Position numbers and translations under genes: made by a program | Assembly (NCBI GenBank): GCA_023268935.1 | Contig: JALRKK010000099.1 | Coordinates: 1 to 64,000, forward strand | Direction: 5' to 3' | Source of the DNA: Glaciecola sp. | GTDB lineage: Bacteria; Pseudomonadota; Gammaproteobacteria; Enterobacterales; Alteromonadaceae | Length of the DNA stretch: 64,000 bases | Shown: positions 22,624 to 34,510 of the stretch, piece after piece | Layout: each line of letters begins with the position of its first letter | Numbering within the stretch: the stretch's first letter is position 1 | The notes under the pieces: model-generated | The model's input: only the letters and a program-made list of their open reading frames with translations | What the model was told of the DNA's origin: nothing | Databases searched by the model: none

Positions 22624-24285
22624 TTAATCTGTGATAATTTTAGGTGTAACAAAGATCAATAACTCACGTTTTTGTTCAATATTGACTTCGTTTTTAAACA
22701 GCCCACCCACAATCGGCATATCCCCTAAGACTGGGACTTTGGCCACATCATCCGTACTAATTTGCTGAAAAATACCGCCTAACACGACCGTTTCGCCATT
22801 TTGTACCAATACTTGAGTTTTGATCTCTTGAGTATCAATCGCTACAGCAGGGCCTGTAGGAGTGGTAACCGTTTCTCCTCGGGTATCTTGTGTGACCGTC
22901 AGATCCAAAATAATCCGATTGTCCGGTGTGATATGTGGCGTGACTTTTAGGCTAAGTACAGCTTTTTTGAATTCTACCGACGTTGCTCCTGACGAGGTCG
23001 CTTGGACATACGGAATTTCAGTCCCTTGCTCTATGTATGCTTCTTGCTGATTGGCGACGGTAATGCGTGGACTGGCAATGATTTCACCTTTGTTTTCACT
23101 TTCTAATGCAGAAAGTTCAAGGTCTAAAATCGTCCCATCCATGAGTTTAGCTACTTGCAAGCCAATGCGTCCAGCGGGTGAAGTAACAGGAAGACTGACA
23201 TTGAGGCGTTGCGATAAATCCGCCTCACTACCAATGGTTGTGGCATTATTTGCCGCCGCGCTACCCGCAGTACGAAAACTCCCATTTTGGGCAGTTAGAC
23301 CCCACTGTACGCCCAATTGTTTATCTAAGTTGTCTCTGACAGTGACCATGCGAGATTCAATTCTGACCTGTTTTACCGGTACGTCCAGTGTTGCAAGGAG
23401 GGTTTCAATCACAGCAATGGAGTCATTGGTATCTCTGAGCAATAAGGTGTTGGTGCGTTCATCAACTGCCACAGAACCGCGTGATGACAAAAGACCGCCG
23501 TTAGCCGAGCGCAACAGAGTGGCCAAATCCGATGCTTTGGCATAATTGACGGCAATGTTTTTGTTGCTAAGAGGGACTAGCTGCTGGACTTGTTGTTGCG
23601 CTTGCAGTTCAGCGGTTTCTTGCGCATTGAGCTCATCTCGAGGCGCAATGAGTAAGATATTGCCTTGGATACGTTTGTCTAACCCTCGGATTTTTAGGAT
23701 CATATCCAACGCTTGATCCCATGGCACATTATTTAAGTTTAACGTTACGGCACCATTGACTGTATCCGTTGTGACTAAGTTAAAGCCATTGATTTGCGCA
23801 ATGATCTGCAGGACTTGACGAACCGGCACATCCTGAAAATCCAACGAAATTGGCTTACCGCTATAGCCTGCGACAAGTTGTGCAGTCAACGCCTGGTCTG
23901 GTTTGGCAACCACATCTATTAAGAGTTGATTACCGTTTTGATTCTGATTAATTGTTGCGGCTTTTTGATGACTAATGACGAGTTTGGCTGAACCGGATTC
24001 TTGGAAGGTTTCCAAAGCATCAACAAAGGTGGCAAACTGAGACACGTCAATGAGTACCAGTTGTTCTGGTGCCAGTGAGGTGTTGAGAAATGTCAGAGAA
24101 GTCTGTGTAGCTTCGCTCACCTGATTGACTCTTGGAGGCAATTCCGAAAAAGTCAGAGTTATTTGTCCAGCTTGATCATTTAAGCGTTTGTAATCCACTC
24201 CTAATAATGTATTAGCGAAAATCGGTGCCGCGAACAATGCCAGGGCAATAATCAATGAGCCAAAAAAAACGGAAAACCTAAACAT
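22624..24285 (-). CDS. pilQ: type IV pilus secretin
   Basis: AMIN, STN and secretin domains (VPVKQVRIESRMVTV; LLIFVTPKII); downstream of pilMNOP. Confidence 0.95.
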   Translation of the reverse strand: MFRFSVFFGSLIIALALFAAPIFANTLLGVDYKRLNDQAGQITLTFSELPPRVNQVSEATQTSLTFLNTSLAPEQLVLIDVSQFATFVDALETFQESGSAKLVISHQKAATINQNQNGNQLLIDVVAKPDQALTAQLVAGYSGKPISLDFQDVPVRQVLQIIAQINGFNLVTTDTVNGAVTLNLNNVPWDQALDMILKIRGLDKRIQGNILLIAPRDELNAQETAELQAQQQVQQLVPLSNKNIAVNYAKASDLATLLRSANGGLLSSRGSVAVDERTNTLLLRDTNDSIAVIETLLATLDVPVKQVRIESRMVTVRDNLDKQLGVQWGLTAQNGSFRTAGSAAANNATTIGSEADLSQRLNVSLPVTSPAGRIGLQVAKLMDGTILDLELSALESENKGEIIASPRITVANQQEAYIEQGTEIPYVQATSSGATSVEFKKAVLSLKVTPHITPDNRIILDLTVTQDTRGETVTTPTGPAVAIDTQEIKTQVLVQNGETVVLGGIFQQISTDDVAKVPVLGDMPIVGGLFKNEVNIEQKRELLIFVTPKIITD

Positions 24286-24838
24286 TATCTTGTTCCAGCT
24301 GGATGTTATTTAGAGTTATGGTGGTACTTTGTTGGATAAAACAACCTGTTCCATCAGGGATCATTTGTTGGACTGTGATACTGCTTTTATCCACAGCAAT
24401 GATTTTGCCATGATATAGCCCAATGAAATCCCCGTTTTGAACTTTATGCACTTTACCATCGTTGGTCGTGAGTAATGCATAATGTCTTTGCGTGACGCTG
24501 GTATCATCTTGCAACTGAATAGTGCCTTGTAGTTGAATCGTATCAATGCCGTAGACTTCTAGAGGATCTTTGCTGCGAGTAAAATCAGGTGTTAAACAGT
24601 TTTTGAGTCGTTTTGCTGATTCGACTTGGGCAGCTTGCTCTAGTTGCGAAAAAGGACTGCGCAAGTGTTTTACCTCGTATTGCACACTAGGCACTGAAAC
24701 AAATTCGGGTGAAGGAGTAACCGGAGAAGATGGTTGAGTTTTGGCGCTCGCTACAAATACCTCTAGGTCGGTTAGATCGGTACTGCAACCGCTGAGCAAC
24801 CCAATTAATATAAAGCAAGTGAATACCTTTATTTTCAT
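24278..24838 (-). CDS. pilP: type IV pilus assembly lipoprotein
   Basis: Lipobox LLSGCS; GTIQLQ...HYALLTTNDGKVHKVQNGDFIGLYHGKI; position in pil operon. Confidence 0.92.
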   Translation of the reverse strand: MKIKVFTCFILIGLLSGCSTDLTDLEVFVASAKTQPSSPVTPSPEFVSVPSVQYEVKHLRSPFSQLEQAAQVESAKRLKNCLTPDFTRSKDPLEVYGIDTIQLQGTIQLQDDTSVTQRHYALLTTNDGKVHKVQNGDFIGLYHGKIIAVDKSSITVQQMIPDGTGCFIQQSTTITLNNIQLEQDNV

Positions 24839-25458
24839 TGCGATTCTCCTGCGTGAGCGATTTTGGTTGCATCACGATCGTTCGTGCGATAAGTCTGTGC
24901 TTGCATTTGCAGTTTTAAACTATTGTTGGAAAAATTAACCGTAAAATCATGCAAAGTCACGATGCGCGGCAAGTTCGCAATATTGGCAACAAATTGGCCA
25001 AACGCATGATACTGCCCGGTTACCTCAAGCTGAATTGGTAACTCAGTATAAAAGCTCTCGCGTTGTTCTGGTTGCCATTGCAAAAGTTGAAAGCGCAAGC
25101 CAGAAGTTGTCCCCACATAGGTGATGTCATCGAGCAATCCTGGAGTTTCGTTACTCGTTGGTAATGCCTTAAGCATCTGCGAAAAATCTTGTTCCAGTTT
25201 GGCAAATTGTGTTTGATATGCGGGTAAGTTTGATGCAATTCTTTGTTTCGCCAATAATTGCAAACGCAACTCGGTCTCAGTTAATTGACTTTGTTCTAAC
25301 AGTGGCAGCTTAGGCGACACAAGTAAGTAGCTGGCGAGTATCGTTACAAACACAACAACGCTTAAAGCAACCACAATACGCATTTCTTTGGGCCAGCGAT
25401 GTGCTTGATCAAAATCCAATTGGTTGAGTTTTTTGAGTTGCTGAAAGTCAAAGTTCAT
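24835..25458 (-). CDS. pilO: type IV pilus inner membrane component
   Basis: Single TM, coiled coil, FQLLQWQPEQRESFYTELPIQLEVTGQYHAFGQFVANIANLPRIVTLHDF. Confidence 0.93.
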   Translation of the reverse strand: MNFDFQQLKKLNQLDFDQAHRWPKEMRIVVALSVVVFVTILASYLLVSPKLPLLEQSQLTETELRLQLLAKQRIASNLPAYQTQFAKLEQDFSQMLKALPTSNETPGLLDDITYVGTTSGLRFQLLQWQPEQRESFYTELPIQLEVTGQYHAFGQFVANIANLPRIVTLHDFTVNFSNNSLKLQMQAQTYRTNDRDATKIAHAGESQ

Positions 25459-26054
25459 GGGTTTGTCTCTACTGCGGCTAGTGAATCAGCATGAGTGCTG
25501 GAAAGAGGGATTAACTCATGCGATAAGGATATGGTTAAGCGAAATTCACTCATTGCTTGAGAGGATTGCTTTGTTGCGGTCACTGAAGATAATTCGGATG
25601 ATATAAAGTAGATCGAGTCATTGAGATTGCGAATAAAAGTAGATAAGCGGTTGTTGGAATTGGTTTTTCCATCGATCAGAAGCGTATTATCTACTCGGCT
25701 CAAGTAAGTTAAGCGAATCCCTTCAGGAGTAAGCGTAACCAGTTCTGAAAATATCGTCGCCGTTGTATTACGCGAGCGTTGTAGTTGCTCAATTAACTGC
25801 ATCCGCTTGGCTAAGGCATCTCTTTTGATATTGATATATTGAATTTCACCAATATCTTTGTCGAGTTGATTGATGTGCTGAGTCAAAAAAGCATTGCGCG
25901 CCTCTTGCTGGATGATTTGGTAACTCAACCATTGCGAACCGGCCATAACAACAATCAAACAACTTATCGCAACGCCCACTAAGATGATTAAATACCGTTG
26001 CTTTTGCAGTAGGGCTTTCTTTTCACGCCACGGCAGAAGGTTTATCGATGACAT
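25455..26054 (-). CDS. pilN: type IV pilus inner membrane component
   Basis: INLLPWREKKALLQKQRYL start typical of PilN. Confidence 0.94.
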   Translation of the reverse strand: MSSINLLPWREKKALLQKQRYLIILVGVAISCLIVVMAGSQWLSYQIIQQEARNAFLTQHINQLDKDIGEIQYINIKRDALAKRMQLIEQLQRSRNTTATIFSELVTLTPEGIRLTYLSRVDNTLLIDGKTNSNNRLSTFIRNLNDSIYFISSELSSVTATKQSSQAMSEFRLTISLSHELIPLSSTHADSLAAVETNP

Positions 26055-27109
26055 GACAATAAACTCCCTGAAGATAAGCCATACGCCAAAGTAAACTGCG
26101 AACCATGGCGAGCCAACAGCTCAGTGGCTGCTTCATTCTTACATCTCAACTTTGCAACAGGGTTGAAGATATTAGTCTGCTGAGTGAGTTCATTGCCAAG
26201 TAATTTTTGGATATCGGGTAATTGTGATATCCCTCCGCTTAACCAAATGCATTGGCTCTTGCCCGATGAAAACGAATGCTGAAACAGCTGTAAAGCACGT
26301 TGACATTGCTGGGCACAGTGTGCAACAAAAATTGGATAGATTGAATCTTGCCAAGTCGGCTCAAGACTTCCCTCTAACAATGAATTGACTGTCGAATCAC
26401 GATCTAGTTGGTACGAAGCCATAATATCACTGACTAAACCGCTCAAACCAAATTGGTGTTCTTTGTGATATACAAGTTTATTATTGTAAAGTGCGCAGAT
26501 ATGCATCATTTCGTGACCGATATGAAACACAATGTCGACGGTATCAGCACATCCTGTGAGTTCGCTTTGCATGACATTGACCAGTGCATTGTATTCAACA
26601 TCTATCACAGTGGGTTCGAGTTTCTCTTCACGCAATAACGTGCATCGGGCATCGACTAACTCACGGTGCGCAGCAGTTAACAGAACATCGTCTTTACCCT
26701 GATGCGTTTTGCTGATACCCAAATGTTCAAAATCCAAATAAATCTCTTCAAGAGGAAATGGTAAAAAACTATCGACCTCGAGAAGGATTAGTTCTTCAAG
26801 TTCATATTCACTAAGCTGGGCTTCGATTTGCACTTTTTTAGAAATGACATGTGAGCCAGCGATAGCTAGTGCAACGTCACAATGGTGGGTTTTGATTTGA
26901 CGTTTGATTTTTTTTAATGCAAATGCAAGGGCGTCAAAGTTTTTGACTTTTCTATTGTGTAAGGCTTGGTCTGGTAACGCTTCAATGGCTGCGCTCAATA
27001 CACACAAACCGTCATTACTCGGTTGCAACAGTAATGCTTTTACAGAACTGGAGCCGATATCAATGCCTAGTAATGGTCTTTTTTTCTGGCTAAACCAAGA
27101 ACGCTGCAC
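26042..27109 (-). CDS. pilM: type IV pilus assembly ATPase-fold protein
   Basis: LLGIDIGSSSVKALLL...; divergent from mrcA as in many gammaproteobacteria. Confidence 0.93.
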   Translation of the reverse strand: MQRSWFSQKKRPLLGIDIGSSSVKALLLQPSNDGLCVLSAAIEALPDQALHNRKVKNFDALAFALKKIKRQIKTHHCDVALAIAGSHVISKKVQIEAQLSEYELEELILLEVDSFLPFPLEEIYLDFEHLGISKTHQGKDDVLLTAAHRELVDARCTLLREEKLEPTVIDVEYNALVNVMQSELTGCADTVDIVFHIGHEMMHICALYNNKLVYHKEHQFGLSGLVSDIMASYQLDRDSTVNSLLEGSLEPTWQDSIYPIFVAHCAQQCQRALQLFQHSFSSGKSQCIWLSGGISQLPDIQKLLGNELTQQTNIFNPVAKLRCKNEAATELLARHGSQFTLAYGLSSGSLLSCHR

Positions 27110-27374
27110 GTGTTAAACCTCCTGTAAAATACTAGGTAAAGAATATCCCCAGATAATTCACTAGGGATCCGCAAAATCACACTTAGGTAAACAAATATAT
27201 CCTTAAATGAGCGCGAGTTTGGCCAGTTTTGTGGCCAGTTTGCTAAGTTTGAGAACAAGAGACTGTTGCTTAACCTGAATCAAGGGTAAATCAAAGGCGA
27301 TAGAAGATGCAGTATGCAGAGCAAATGTGTAGAATAGCCCTGCAAATTCGGATGCGCTTAAGAGTAGTATTACC

Positions 27375-29993
27375 ATGCAAAGGCTAAAACAAGCTTTTAA
27401 ATTTATTGCCGTCATCTTCATTGCTGGGACAACCCTTGGCATGCTAGCTGTGGCGACAATTTATTTTATGGTCAAGCCGGATTTACCTTCGGTAGAAGTG
27501 CTCAAAGACATTCGTCTGCAAACGCCTTTGCGTATTTATACTCAGGATGGCCAATTAATTGGTCAATATGGAGTTAAACGTCGCATCCCAATAGCCATTC
27601 AAGATGTGCCGCAGAGTCTGATTAATGCTATCTTAGCGACTGAAGATTCGCGTTTTTACGATCACGATGGGATAGACCCAATCGGCATGACCCGTGCTTT
27701 GGTCAACCTAGTTGTAACCGGCCAAAAAGGGCAAGGTGGTTCGACACTTACCATGCAGTTGGCGCGTGGTTTTTTCTTAACTCGTGAAAAGACCTATATT
27801 CGCAAAGTCAAAGAAATTTTCATCGCTTGGCACATAGAACAAACTCTCAATAAAGATGAAATCTTAGAGCTTTACATTAATAAAGTTGAGTTAGGACATC
27901 GCGCCTTTGGTTTTGGTGCGGCTGCCCAAGTATATTATGGTAAGCCGTTAAATGAGCTAACGTTAGCGCAAATTGCTACTCTTGCTGGACTGCCTCAAGC
28001 CCCTTCAGTTTTAAATCCAATCAGTCGACCGGACCGCTCATTTGAACGACGCAAAATTGTTTTGTATCGGATGTTAGATGAAGGCTACATTACACAGAAT
28101 GAGTATACATTGGCTAAGAATGCTCCTGTCACGGCACAAAAACACGGAGCAGAGCTAGATCTAGCTGCGCCCTACTTGGCGGATTTGGTATATAACGAAA
28201 TGGTTGAGTTATACGGCAAAGAAATTGCCGAGACTGCTGGCTTTAAAGTCTACACAACCGCGCCTGCAGCACTACAAGATGCCGCACAAAAAGCAGTACA
28301 ACAAAATATGCACGATTACGATGAGCGTCACGGTTATCGCGGTCCCCTTACAACTATTCGCGAGTTACGCGAAGCAGAACAAGAATACAATGCGCTAGAA
28401 ACAAGTGTTGAAAAAGAAACGCCATTAGCTAATTCTGAAGAAACTCAAGACGTTGTTATCCAAGAAAGCGATTTTGCATTACTCGACAATGTGGATGCAG
28501 TCGAACCGCTGAAAGTGGCTTTGGTGACTCAAGTCAATGAGCGTGATATTAGCGTGAGGATTGCAGGAACAACCACCGATACTCTAATTAAATGGTCGGG
28601 TCTTGCTTGGGCAAGACCATATATTAATGACCATCGCCAAGGCCCAATTCCTGAAACGGCTAGTGATATTGTTAAAGTTGGGGATGTAGTAAATGTCCGT
28701 GAAATCGCTCCAGAACAATGGTCATTGAGTCAATTGCCTACCGTAGGCGCTGCATTTGTTGCACTGGATCCTAACGATGGTGCAGTGAGAGCAGTGGTAG
28801 GTGGTTATAACTTTTATGCTTCGCAATTTAATCGTGCGACCCAAGCCAAACGCCAAGTCGGTTCTAATATAAAACCCTTTATATATTCGGCGGCATTGGA
28901 ATCCGGCTATACCTTAGCGAGTGTGATTAACGACGCTCCAATTAATCAGTGGGATGCCAGCTCCGGTGTGGCATGGCGCCCACAAAATTCACCTGCCGTA
29001 TACGATGGCCCAATCCGTATGCGTGTTGCGCTAGGCAAATCTAAAAACGTCGTTTCGGTGCGCTTATTGCGAGCCATTGGTATTGAAAATGCGGCACGTT
29101 ATCTGGCTAACTTTGGTTTTCAACTCGATGATATCCCGCGTGATGAAACCTTATCATTAGGATCTGGTTCGCATACCCCGCTTGAAGTGGCAAACGGATT
29201 GGCGGTGTTTGTCAACGGTGGTCATACGGTAAAACCGTATTTTATAGAGCGAATCACCAGCAATGATGACGAGTTAATTTGGGAAGCTAAGCCACTGTTG
29301 GCCTGTCCAGCGTGTGTTACAAACGTAGATCCTAAGGATCCTTTTGCCATATCAGAGGTTGATTATTCGCGCCAGGCGCCTCAGGTGATATCGGCACAAA
29401 ATGCCTTTTTGGTTACTGAAATGATGCGTACCGCAGTTCGAGCCAATGGCTCGTGGAATAACAAAACGTATTGGTTGGGCACAGGCTGGCGCGCTCGTAA
29501 CATTCTACAACGAACCGATATTGGCGGTAAAACTGGCACGACCAATGATGCCCGTGACACTTGGTTCAGTGGTTTTGCGCCTGGCTTAGTCGCTACAAGT
29601 TGGCTGGGATTTGATGATAGTAGTCGCCAGCTAGGACGTACCACACGTAATCAGCATTTAGTCAATATGAATCCGGACCGATTTAACTGGATTGGTAATG
29701 GTATGTTTGGCGCTGAAGATGGTGCTAAGGGTGCGCAGCCCGCTTGGATTTATTTTATGCAATCTGCATTGGAGGATGTTGCCTTTCAACCTGTGACGAT
29801 TCCAGCGGGAATCACCCAGGTCAGAGTAGACCGAGCAACTGGTAAGTTGACTTCACGCAATGATCATACAGCCTTATTCGAATATTTTGCATTGGGCACA
29901 GAACCGACGTTATCGGTGCGTTCAGATCAAGTGATTGATCCCTTAAAGCAAGAAAAATCAACAGAGTCTGCTGAGGGAGATGACATTTTTTAA
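27375..29993 (+). CDS. mrcA: penicillin-binding protein 1A
   Basis: Transglycosylase motif ATEDSRFYDHDGID, GGSTLTMQLARGFFLTREKTYIRKVKEI; transpeptidase KTGTTNDARDTWFSGFAP. Confidence 0.96.
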   Translation: MQRLKQAFKFIAVIFIAGTTLGMLAVATIYFMVKPDLPSVEVLKDIRLQTPLRIYTQDGQLIGQYGVKRRIPIAIQDVPQSLINAILATEDSRFYDHDGIDPIGMTRALVNLVVTGQKGQGGSTLTMQLARGFFLTREKTYIRKVKEIFIAWHIEQTLNKDEILELYINKVELGHRAFGFGAAAQVYYGKPLNELTLAQIATLAGLPQAPSVLNPISRPDRSFERRKIVLYRMLDEGYITQNEYTLAKNAPVTAQKHGAELDLAAPYLADLVYNEMVELYGKEIAETAGFKVYTTAPAALQDAAQKAVQQNMHDYDERHGYRGPLTTIRELREAEQEYNALETSVEKETPLANSEETQDVVIQESDFALLDNVDAVEPLKVALVTQVNERDISVRIAGTTTDTLIKWSGLAWARPYINDHRQGPIPETASDIVKVGDVVNVREIAPEQWSLSQLPTVGAAFVALDPNDGAVRAVVGGYNFYASQFNRATQAKRQVGSNIKPFIYSAALESGYTLASVINDAPINQWDASSGVAWRPQNSPAVYDGPIRMRVALGKSKNVVSVRLLRAIGIENAARYLANFGFQLDDIPRDETLSLGSGSHTPLEVANGLAVFVNGGHTVKPYFIERITSNDDELIWEAKPLLACPACVTNVDPKDPFAISEVDYSRQAPQVISAQNAFLVTEMMRTAVRANGSWNNKTYWLGTGWRARNILQRTDIGGKTGTTNDARDTWFSGFAPGLVATSWLGFDDSSRQLGRTTRNQHLVNMNPDRFNWIGNGMFGAEDGAKGAQPAWIYFMQSALEDVAFQPVTIPAGITQVRVDRATGKLTSRNDHTALFEYFALGTEPTLSVRSDQVIDPLKQEKSTESAEGDDIF

Positions 29994-30001
29994 CGTCTAT
30001 C

Positions 30002-30028
30002 TTGTATTATAACAATCAAGTAATACAA
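30002..30028. repeat. inverted repeat TTGTATTA-11nt-TAATACAA between mrcA and maeA
   Basis: Perfect 8-bp arms (30002-30009 and 30021-30028); no strong U-tract. Confidence 0.5.
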
Positions 30029-30081
30029 CCATAAAAATAACACAACAATAAGAATAACATCATCACACGACAGGATTTACG

Positions 30082-31767
30082 ATGACAGATAAAGGGTATT
30101 TATACATTCCACATGCTGGCCCTGCACTTTTAGAAACTCCACTGTTAAATAAGGGCAGTGCATTTTCTGAGCGTGAGCGCAAATCGTTTAACTTAATGGG
30201 TCTTTTACCTCCGAGATACGAAACCATTGAGGAACAAGTGGAACGCGCTTATCAACAGTATAAGAGCTTTGATGATCCGCTCAACAAACACATTTATCTT
30301 CGAGCGATTCAAGACACTAATGAGACCCTGTACTTCAAATTAGTACAAGAGCACATCGTTGAAATGATGCCCATCATTTACACGCCTACCGTTGGGGAAG
30401 CATGTGAACGCTTTTCGGATATTTATCGCTCTTCTAGAGGTTTATTTATTTCCTATAAAGAGCGCCATCATCTTGATGATGTTCTGCGTAATGCGACAAA
30501 GCGCAAAGTAAAAGTCATCGTTGTGACAGACGGTGAACGCATTTTGGGCTTAGGTGACCAAGGCATTGGGGGGATGGGGATCCCAATTGGTAAACTTTCC
30601 CTATATACCGCATGTGGTGGGATTAGTCCTGCCTATACCTTGCCAATTACCCTAGATGTCGGCACGAACAATCAGGCACTGCTGGACGATCCTATGTATA
30701 TGGGAGAGCGTCATACGCGTATTGACCAAGAGACTTATGACGAATTTATCGCTTTATTCATGCAGGCGGTAAAACGACGTTGGCCAGAAGCCATGGTACA
30801 GTTTGAAGATTTTGCACAGCCTAATGCCATGCCGATTTTGCAAAAGTACCGCGAAGACTATTGCTGTTTTAATGATGATATTCAAGGCACAGCGGCCGTG
30901 GCTTTGGGTACACTACTATCTGCGTGTCGTTTAGCAGGTAAGACGCTTTCGAGTATGCGCATTGTATTTGTTGGTGGCGGTTCAGCTGGTTGCGGGATTG
31001 CCGAGATGCTCATTCAACAAATGAAGCATGAAGGATTATCAGATGGAGATGCGCGCGAGAGGATCTACATGGTCGATAGATTAGGTTTAATCACTAATGA
31101 CACACCTGAACTTCGCGATTTTCAAGCCGCTCTAGCCCAAACTAGAACCGCTATTACGGATTGGCAAATTAGTGGTGAGTATCCTTCGTTGTTAGAAGTT
31201 GTCTCTCATGCCAAACCTGATGTTTTGATAGGTGTCTCAGGCGTTCCGGGATTATTCACTAAAGAAATCGTGAAAACCATGGCGGAACAACATAAATTAC
31301 CGATTATATTTCCACTCTCCAATCCGTCAAAACGAGTTGAGGCAACCCCTGAAGAAGTGATCCACTGGTGTGATGGTGAGGTCATTGTTGCTACAGGTAG
31401 CCCGTTTGATCCGGTGCTTCACAATGGCAAATCGTTTCCGATTGCGCAGTGTAATAACAGTTATATATTCCCAGGTATTGGACTGGGTGCCTTGGTGGCC
31501 AAATCACGAGTTATCAGTGATGAGATGTTAATGGTAGCCGCGAGCACTCTAGCGGAGCTCTCTCCGGTGGCCAACACGGGAAAAGGCGCGTTGTTGCCGC
31601 CCATCACGGCTATTCACTCTATCAGTAAAGCGATTGGTTTTGCTGTGGCCAAGATGGCGATGCAACAGGGCCATGCTTTGAGTGTGTCTGATGAAGAGTT
31701 ACTCTCGCGTATTGACGCTCAGTTTTGGCAACCGGAGTATCGGGAGTATAAACGAGTGAGTGTGTAA
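30082..31767 (+). CDS. maeA: NAD-dependent malic enzyme
   Basis: [52 protein letters not shown]. Confidence 0.95.
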   Translation: MTDKGYLYIPHAGPALLETPLLNKGSAFSERERKSFNLMGLLPPRYETIEEQVERAYQQYKSFDDPLNKHIYLRAIQDTNETLYFKLVQEHIVEMMPIIYTPTVGEACERFSDIYRSSRGLFISYKERHHLDDVLRNATKRKVKVIVVTDGERILGLGDQGIGGMGIPIGKLSLYTACGGISPAYTLPITLDVGTNNQALLDDPMYMGERHTRIDQETYDEFIALFMQAVKRRWPEAMVQFEDFAQPNAMPILQKYREDYCCFNDDIQGTAAVALGTLLSACRLAGKTLSSMRIVFVGGGSAGCGIAEMLIQQMKHEGLSDGDARERIYMVDRLGLITNDTPELRDFQAALAQTRTAITDWQISGEYPSLLEVVSHAKPDVLIGVSGVPGLFTKEIVKTMAEQHKLPIIFPLSNPSKRVEATPEEVIHWCDGEVIVATGSPFDPVLHNGKSFPIAQCNNSYIFPGIGLGALVAKSRVISDEMLMVAASTLAELSPVANTGKGALLPPITAIHSISKAIGFAVAKMAMQQGHALSVSDEELLSRIDAQFWQPEYREYKRVSV

Positions 31768-31768
31768 A

Positions 31769-33085
31769 TTAATTTGCAACTTGTAATGTAAAGACTTTGC
31801 TGTTGCGAGTAAAGTTATACAACTCTTTTTTGGCAGTTGGTAAGTCTGCTACATCGCCAGGTTGAAAACCTTGCTCCATAAACCAATGTGCGGTGAGTGT
31901 AGTGAGCACAAATAAGGTGGTGAGGCCGCTCTGCTGGGCTTCATTGATGAGTGCTTCAAGCAAGCGCTCGCCTCTGTTTTTTCCTCGGTAATCACTGTGG
32001 GTAGCCACACAAGCAACTTCGCCACAAGACTCGTCTGGATAGGGATACAACGCTGCGCACGCAATGATCATACCGTCACGCTCAATGACCGTAAAATGGT
32101 CTATTTCATTTTCGAGGCGTTCACGGGAGCGCTTGACTAAAGCACCGCTTTCTTCAAGCGGTTTAATGAGTTGTAATATTCCGACTACATCTTCAATTGT
32201 CGCTGGCCGCAACTGTTCATAGTGGTTTTCGGTTACTAACGAACCGGTGCCATCTCGGGTAAATAATTCTTTGAGTAATGAGCCATCAATATTGTAGCTA
32301 ACACAATGAGAGCGTTCAGTACCATTTGCTACACTGTGATATAGGGCGTTGAGCACATTGGGTTCGTTGATTAGGGCATCTTGTTCGAGTAAGGTTTCTA
32401 ACTGTAATAACGAAACGTTGCGCAGCAATCGGTCTTGATTATCAATTAAGCCTTTGTGCTCCGAAAACGCAATCAATTTATCTGCCTCCAATATACGAGC
32501 AGCTTCAACGGCAACGTCTTCATGAGAAAGATTAAACACTTCACCTGTTGGAGAATAACCAATTGGTGAAAGCAAAACGATGAAACCATCGTTTAAGTGA
32601 TTGGTGATACCGCTTTTATCGATACGGCGTACTTGACCTGAATTTTCAAAATCGACACCATCGCGCACCCCGATAGGTTTTGCTACAACCAAATTACCAG
32701 AAGCAACTCGCACATCGGAACCGTGCATGGGGGAGTTGGCTAGACCCATAGTCAACAATGCTTCAATCTGAGCCCTAACCGAACCCGCGGCATCTTGCAC
32801 GCACGCAAGAGTGGGTTTGTCAGTGATACGAATGTCATCACGGTAATGTGAATCAAATCCGCGCATCGCAACACGTTCCTCAATTTGAGGGCGAGCACCG
32901 TGCACAATGACTAAACGGACACCCAACGAATTCAACAACGCAATATCATTAATAATGGTCGGTAAGTTAGGGCTTGCAACTGCTTCGCCGCTTAACATAA
33001 TGACAAACGTTTTACCTCGATGCGCATTAATGTACGGAGCGGAGTTGCGGAACAATGAAATCATGTCAAGGTGAGTCAGTACCAT
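31769..33085 (-). CDS. argA: amino-acid N-acetyltransferase (N-acetylglutamate synthase, classical AAK+GNAT form)
   Basis: AAK domain (FVIMLSGEAVAS; LVIVHGARPQIEERVA) and C-terminal GNAT (ACVATHSDYRGKNRGERLLEALI). Confidence 0.95.
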   Translation of the reverse strand: MVLTHLDMISLFRNSAPYINAHRGKTFVIMLSGEAVASPNLPTIINDIALLNSLGVRLVIVHGARPQIEERVAMRGFDSHYRDDIRITDKPTLACVQDAAGSVRAQIEALLTMGLANSPMHGSDVRVASGNLVVAKPIGVRDGVDFENSGQVRRIDKSGITNHLNDGFIVLLSPIGYSPTGEVFNLSHEDVAVEAARILEADKLIAFSEHKGLIDNQDRLLRNVSLLQLETLLEQDALINEPNVLNALYHSVANGTERSHCVSYNIDGSLLKELFTRDGTGSLVTENHYEQLRPATIEDVVGILQLIKPLEESGALVKRSRERLENEIDHFTVIERDGMIIACAALYPYPDESCGEVACVATHSDYRGKNRGERLLEALINEAQQSGLTTLFVLTTLTAHWFMEQGFQPGDVADLPTAKKELYNFTRNSKVFTLQVAN

Positions 33086-33101
33086 TGTTTATATCTCTAT
33101 A

Positions 33102-34490
33102 CTAACGAGTTTGCTGAGCCGCTAAAAAGGCAAGCGCGTGTTCGATGGCTTTGGTAACAGGCTCTTTACCTGTACCACCTAGGATATTGCGTTTATCAAC
33201 CAAATACTCTAATTGCAATATAGAGTATACATCGTCTTGAATAATAGAGGAAAACTGTTGTAACTCTGTGACAGACAGTTCCTCTAAAGCCTTACCTTGT
33301 TCGATGGCGTACACTACCGCTTGGCCAGAGATATCGTGTGCCGTTCTAAAAGGAATGCCGCGCTCGACCAAATAGTCTGCGAGTTCTGTAGCATTGGCAT
33401 AGCCTTGCTTAGCGGCCTGTTCACAACGAGCTTTATCCACTTGCATGCTTTCCAGTACTTCCACCGAAATCGCTAGACAAATGTGCCATTGCGTGACGGC
33501 ATCCATTGCACCTTCTTTATCTTCTTGCATGTCTTTATTGTATGCAAGAGGCAATCCTTTCATCGTGACAAGTAGTCCTTGCAGTGCACCAAATACGCGA
33601 CCACATTTGCCGCGCATTAACTCACACGCATCGGGATTTTTCTTTTGTGGCATCAAAGAAGAACCTGAGGTCACAGTATCGCCAAGCGTAATAAAGCCAG
33701 ATTCACCAGAATTGTAAAAAATTAAATCTTCCGCCATACGCGAAATATGCATCATCGAGGTGGAAGCACAAAACAACAACTCCAGAACAAAATCTCGGTC
33801 TGATACGGCATCCAATGAATTGGTACAAGGTCCAGAGAAGCCAAGTTGAGAGGCAATCTCATGACGATCCACTGGGAAGGTGGTTCCAGCAAGTGCGCCA
33901 CAGCCAAGTGGCGCATAATTCATGCGCGCAAGGGCATCATCAAGGCGTGATACATCGCGTTTGAACATCTCGACATACGCGAGCGCCCAATGGGCAAAAC
34001 GCACCGGTTGAGCACGTTGTAAGTGTGTATAGCCAGGGAAAATGACATCTTGCGTGCGTTGCGCAACATTGGCTAATGCCGTAATCACAGCAATCAGATC
34101 ACGGCGTAACATACTGACATGGTCTTTGACCCACAAGCGAAAATCTGTGGCTACCTGATCGTTACGCGAACGGCCAGTATGAAGTTTGCGGCCAATATCA
34201 CCGAGTTGTTTGGTCAACTCAGCCTCAACAAAAGCATGAATGTCTTCTTCATCGGTCTGCGAAAAATCCAATTCGCCCGCTTTTGCTTTGCCTAATAATG
34301 CGTCCAAGGCGGTTTCAATTTGGTCTTGTTCATCCGCCGTCAATACGCCGGCTTTAGCTATCGCACGAGACCAGATAATGGATCCCCAGATGTCTTGCGC
34401 AGCCATGACTTGGTCAAAGCCAATGGAATCGTTGACCTGACGAAACATGTTCGAACTACCTTGGGCAAAACGCCCACCCCATAATGCCAT
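33102..34490 (-). CDS. argH: argininosuccinate lyase
   Basis: [36 protein letters not shown] signature. Confidence 0.97.
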   Translation of the reverse strand: MALWGGRFAQGSSNMFRQVNDSIGFDQVMAAQDIWGSIIWSRAIAKAGVLTADEQDQIETALDALLGKAKAGELDFSQTDEEDIHAFVEAELTKQLGDIGRKLHTGRSRNDQVATDFRLWVKDHVSMLRRDLIAVITALANVAQRTQDVIFPGYTHLQRAQPVRFAHWALAYVEMFKRDVSRLDDALARMNYAPLGCGALAGTTFPVDRHEIASQLGFSGPCTNSLDAVSDRDFVLELLFCASTSMMHISRMAEDLIFYNSGESGFITLGDTVTSGSSLMPQKKNPDACELMRGKCGRVFGALQGLLVTMKGLPLAYNKDMQEDKEGAMDAVTQWHICLAISVEVLESMQVDKARCEQAAKQGYANATELADYLVERGIPFRTAHDISGQAVVYAIEQGKALEELSVTELQQFSSIIQDDVYSILQLEYLVDKRNILGGTGKEPVTKAIEHALAFLAAQQTR

Positions 34491-34510
34491 CTTGTACTCC
34501 TAACCTTTAC

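Noticed and set aside
23051-23545. 164-aa ORF antisense to pilQ
   Set aside because: Opposite confident secretin coding sequence; no domain recognised; typical shadow ORF.
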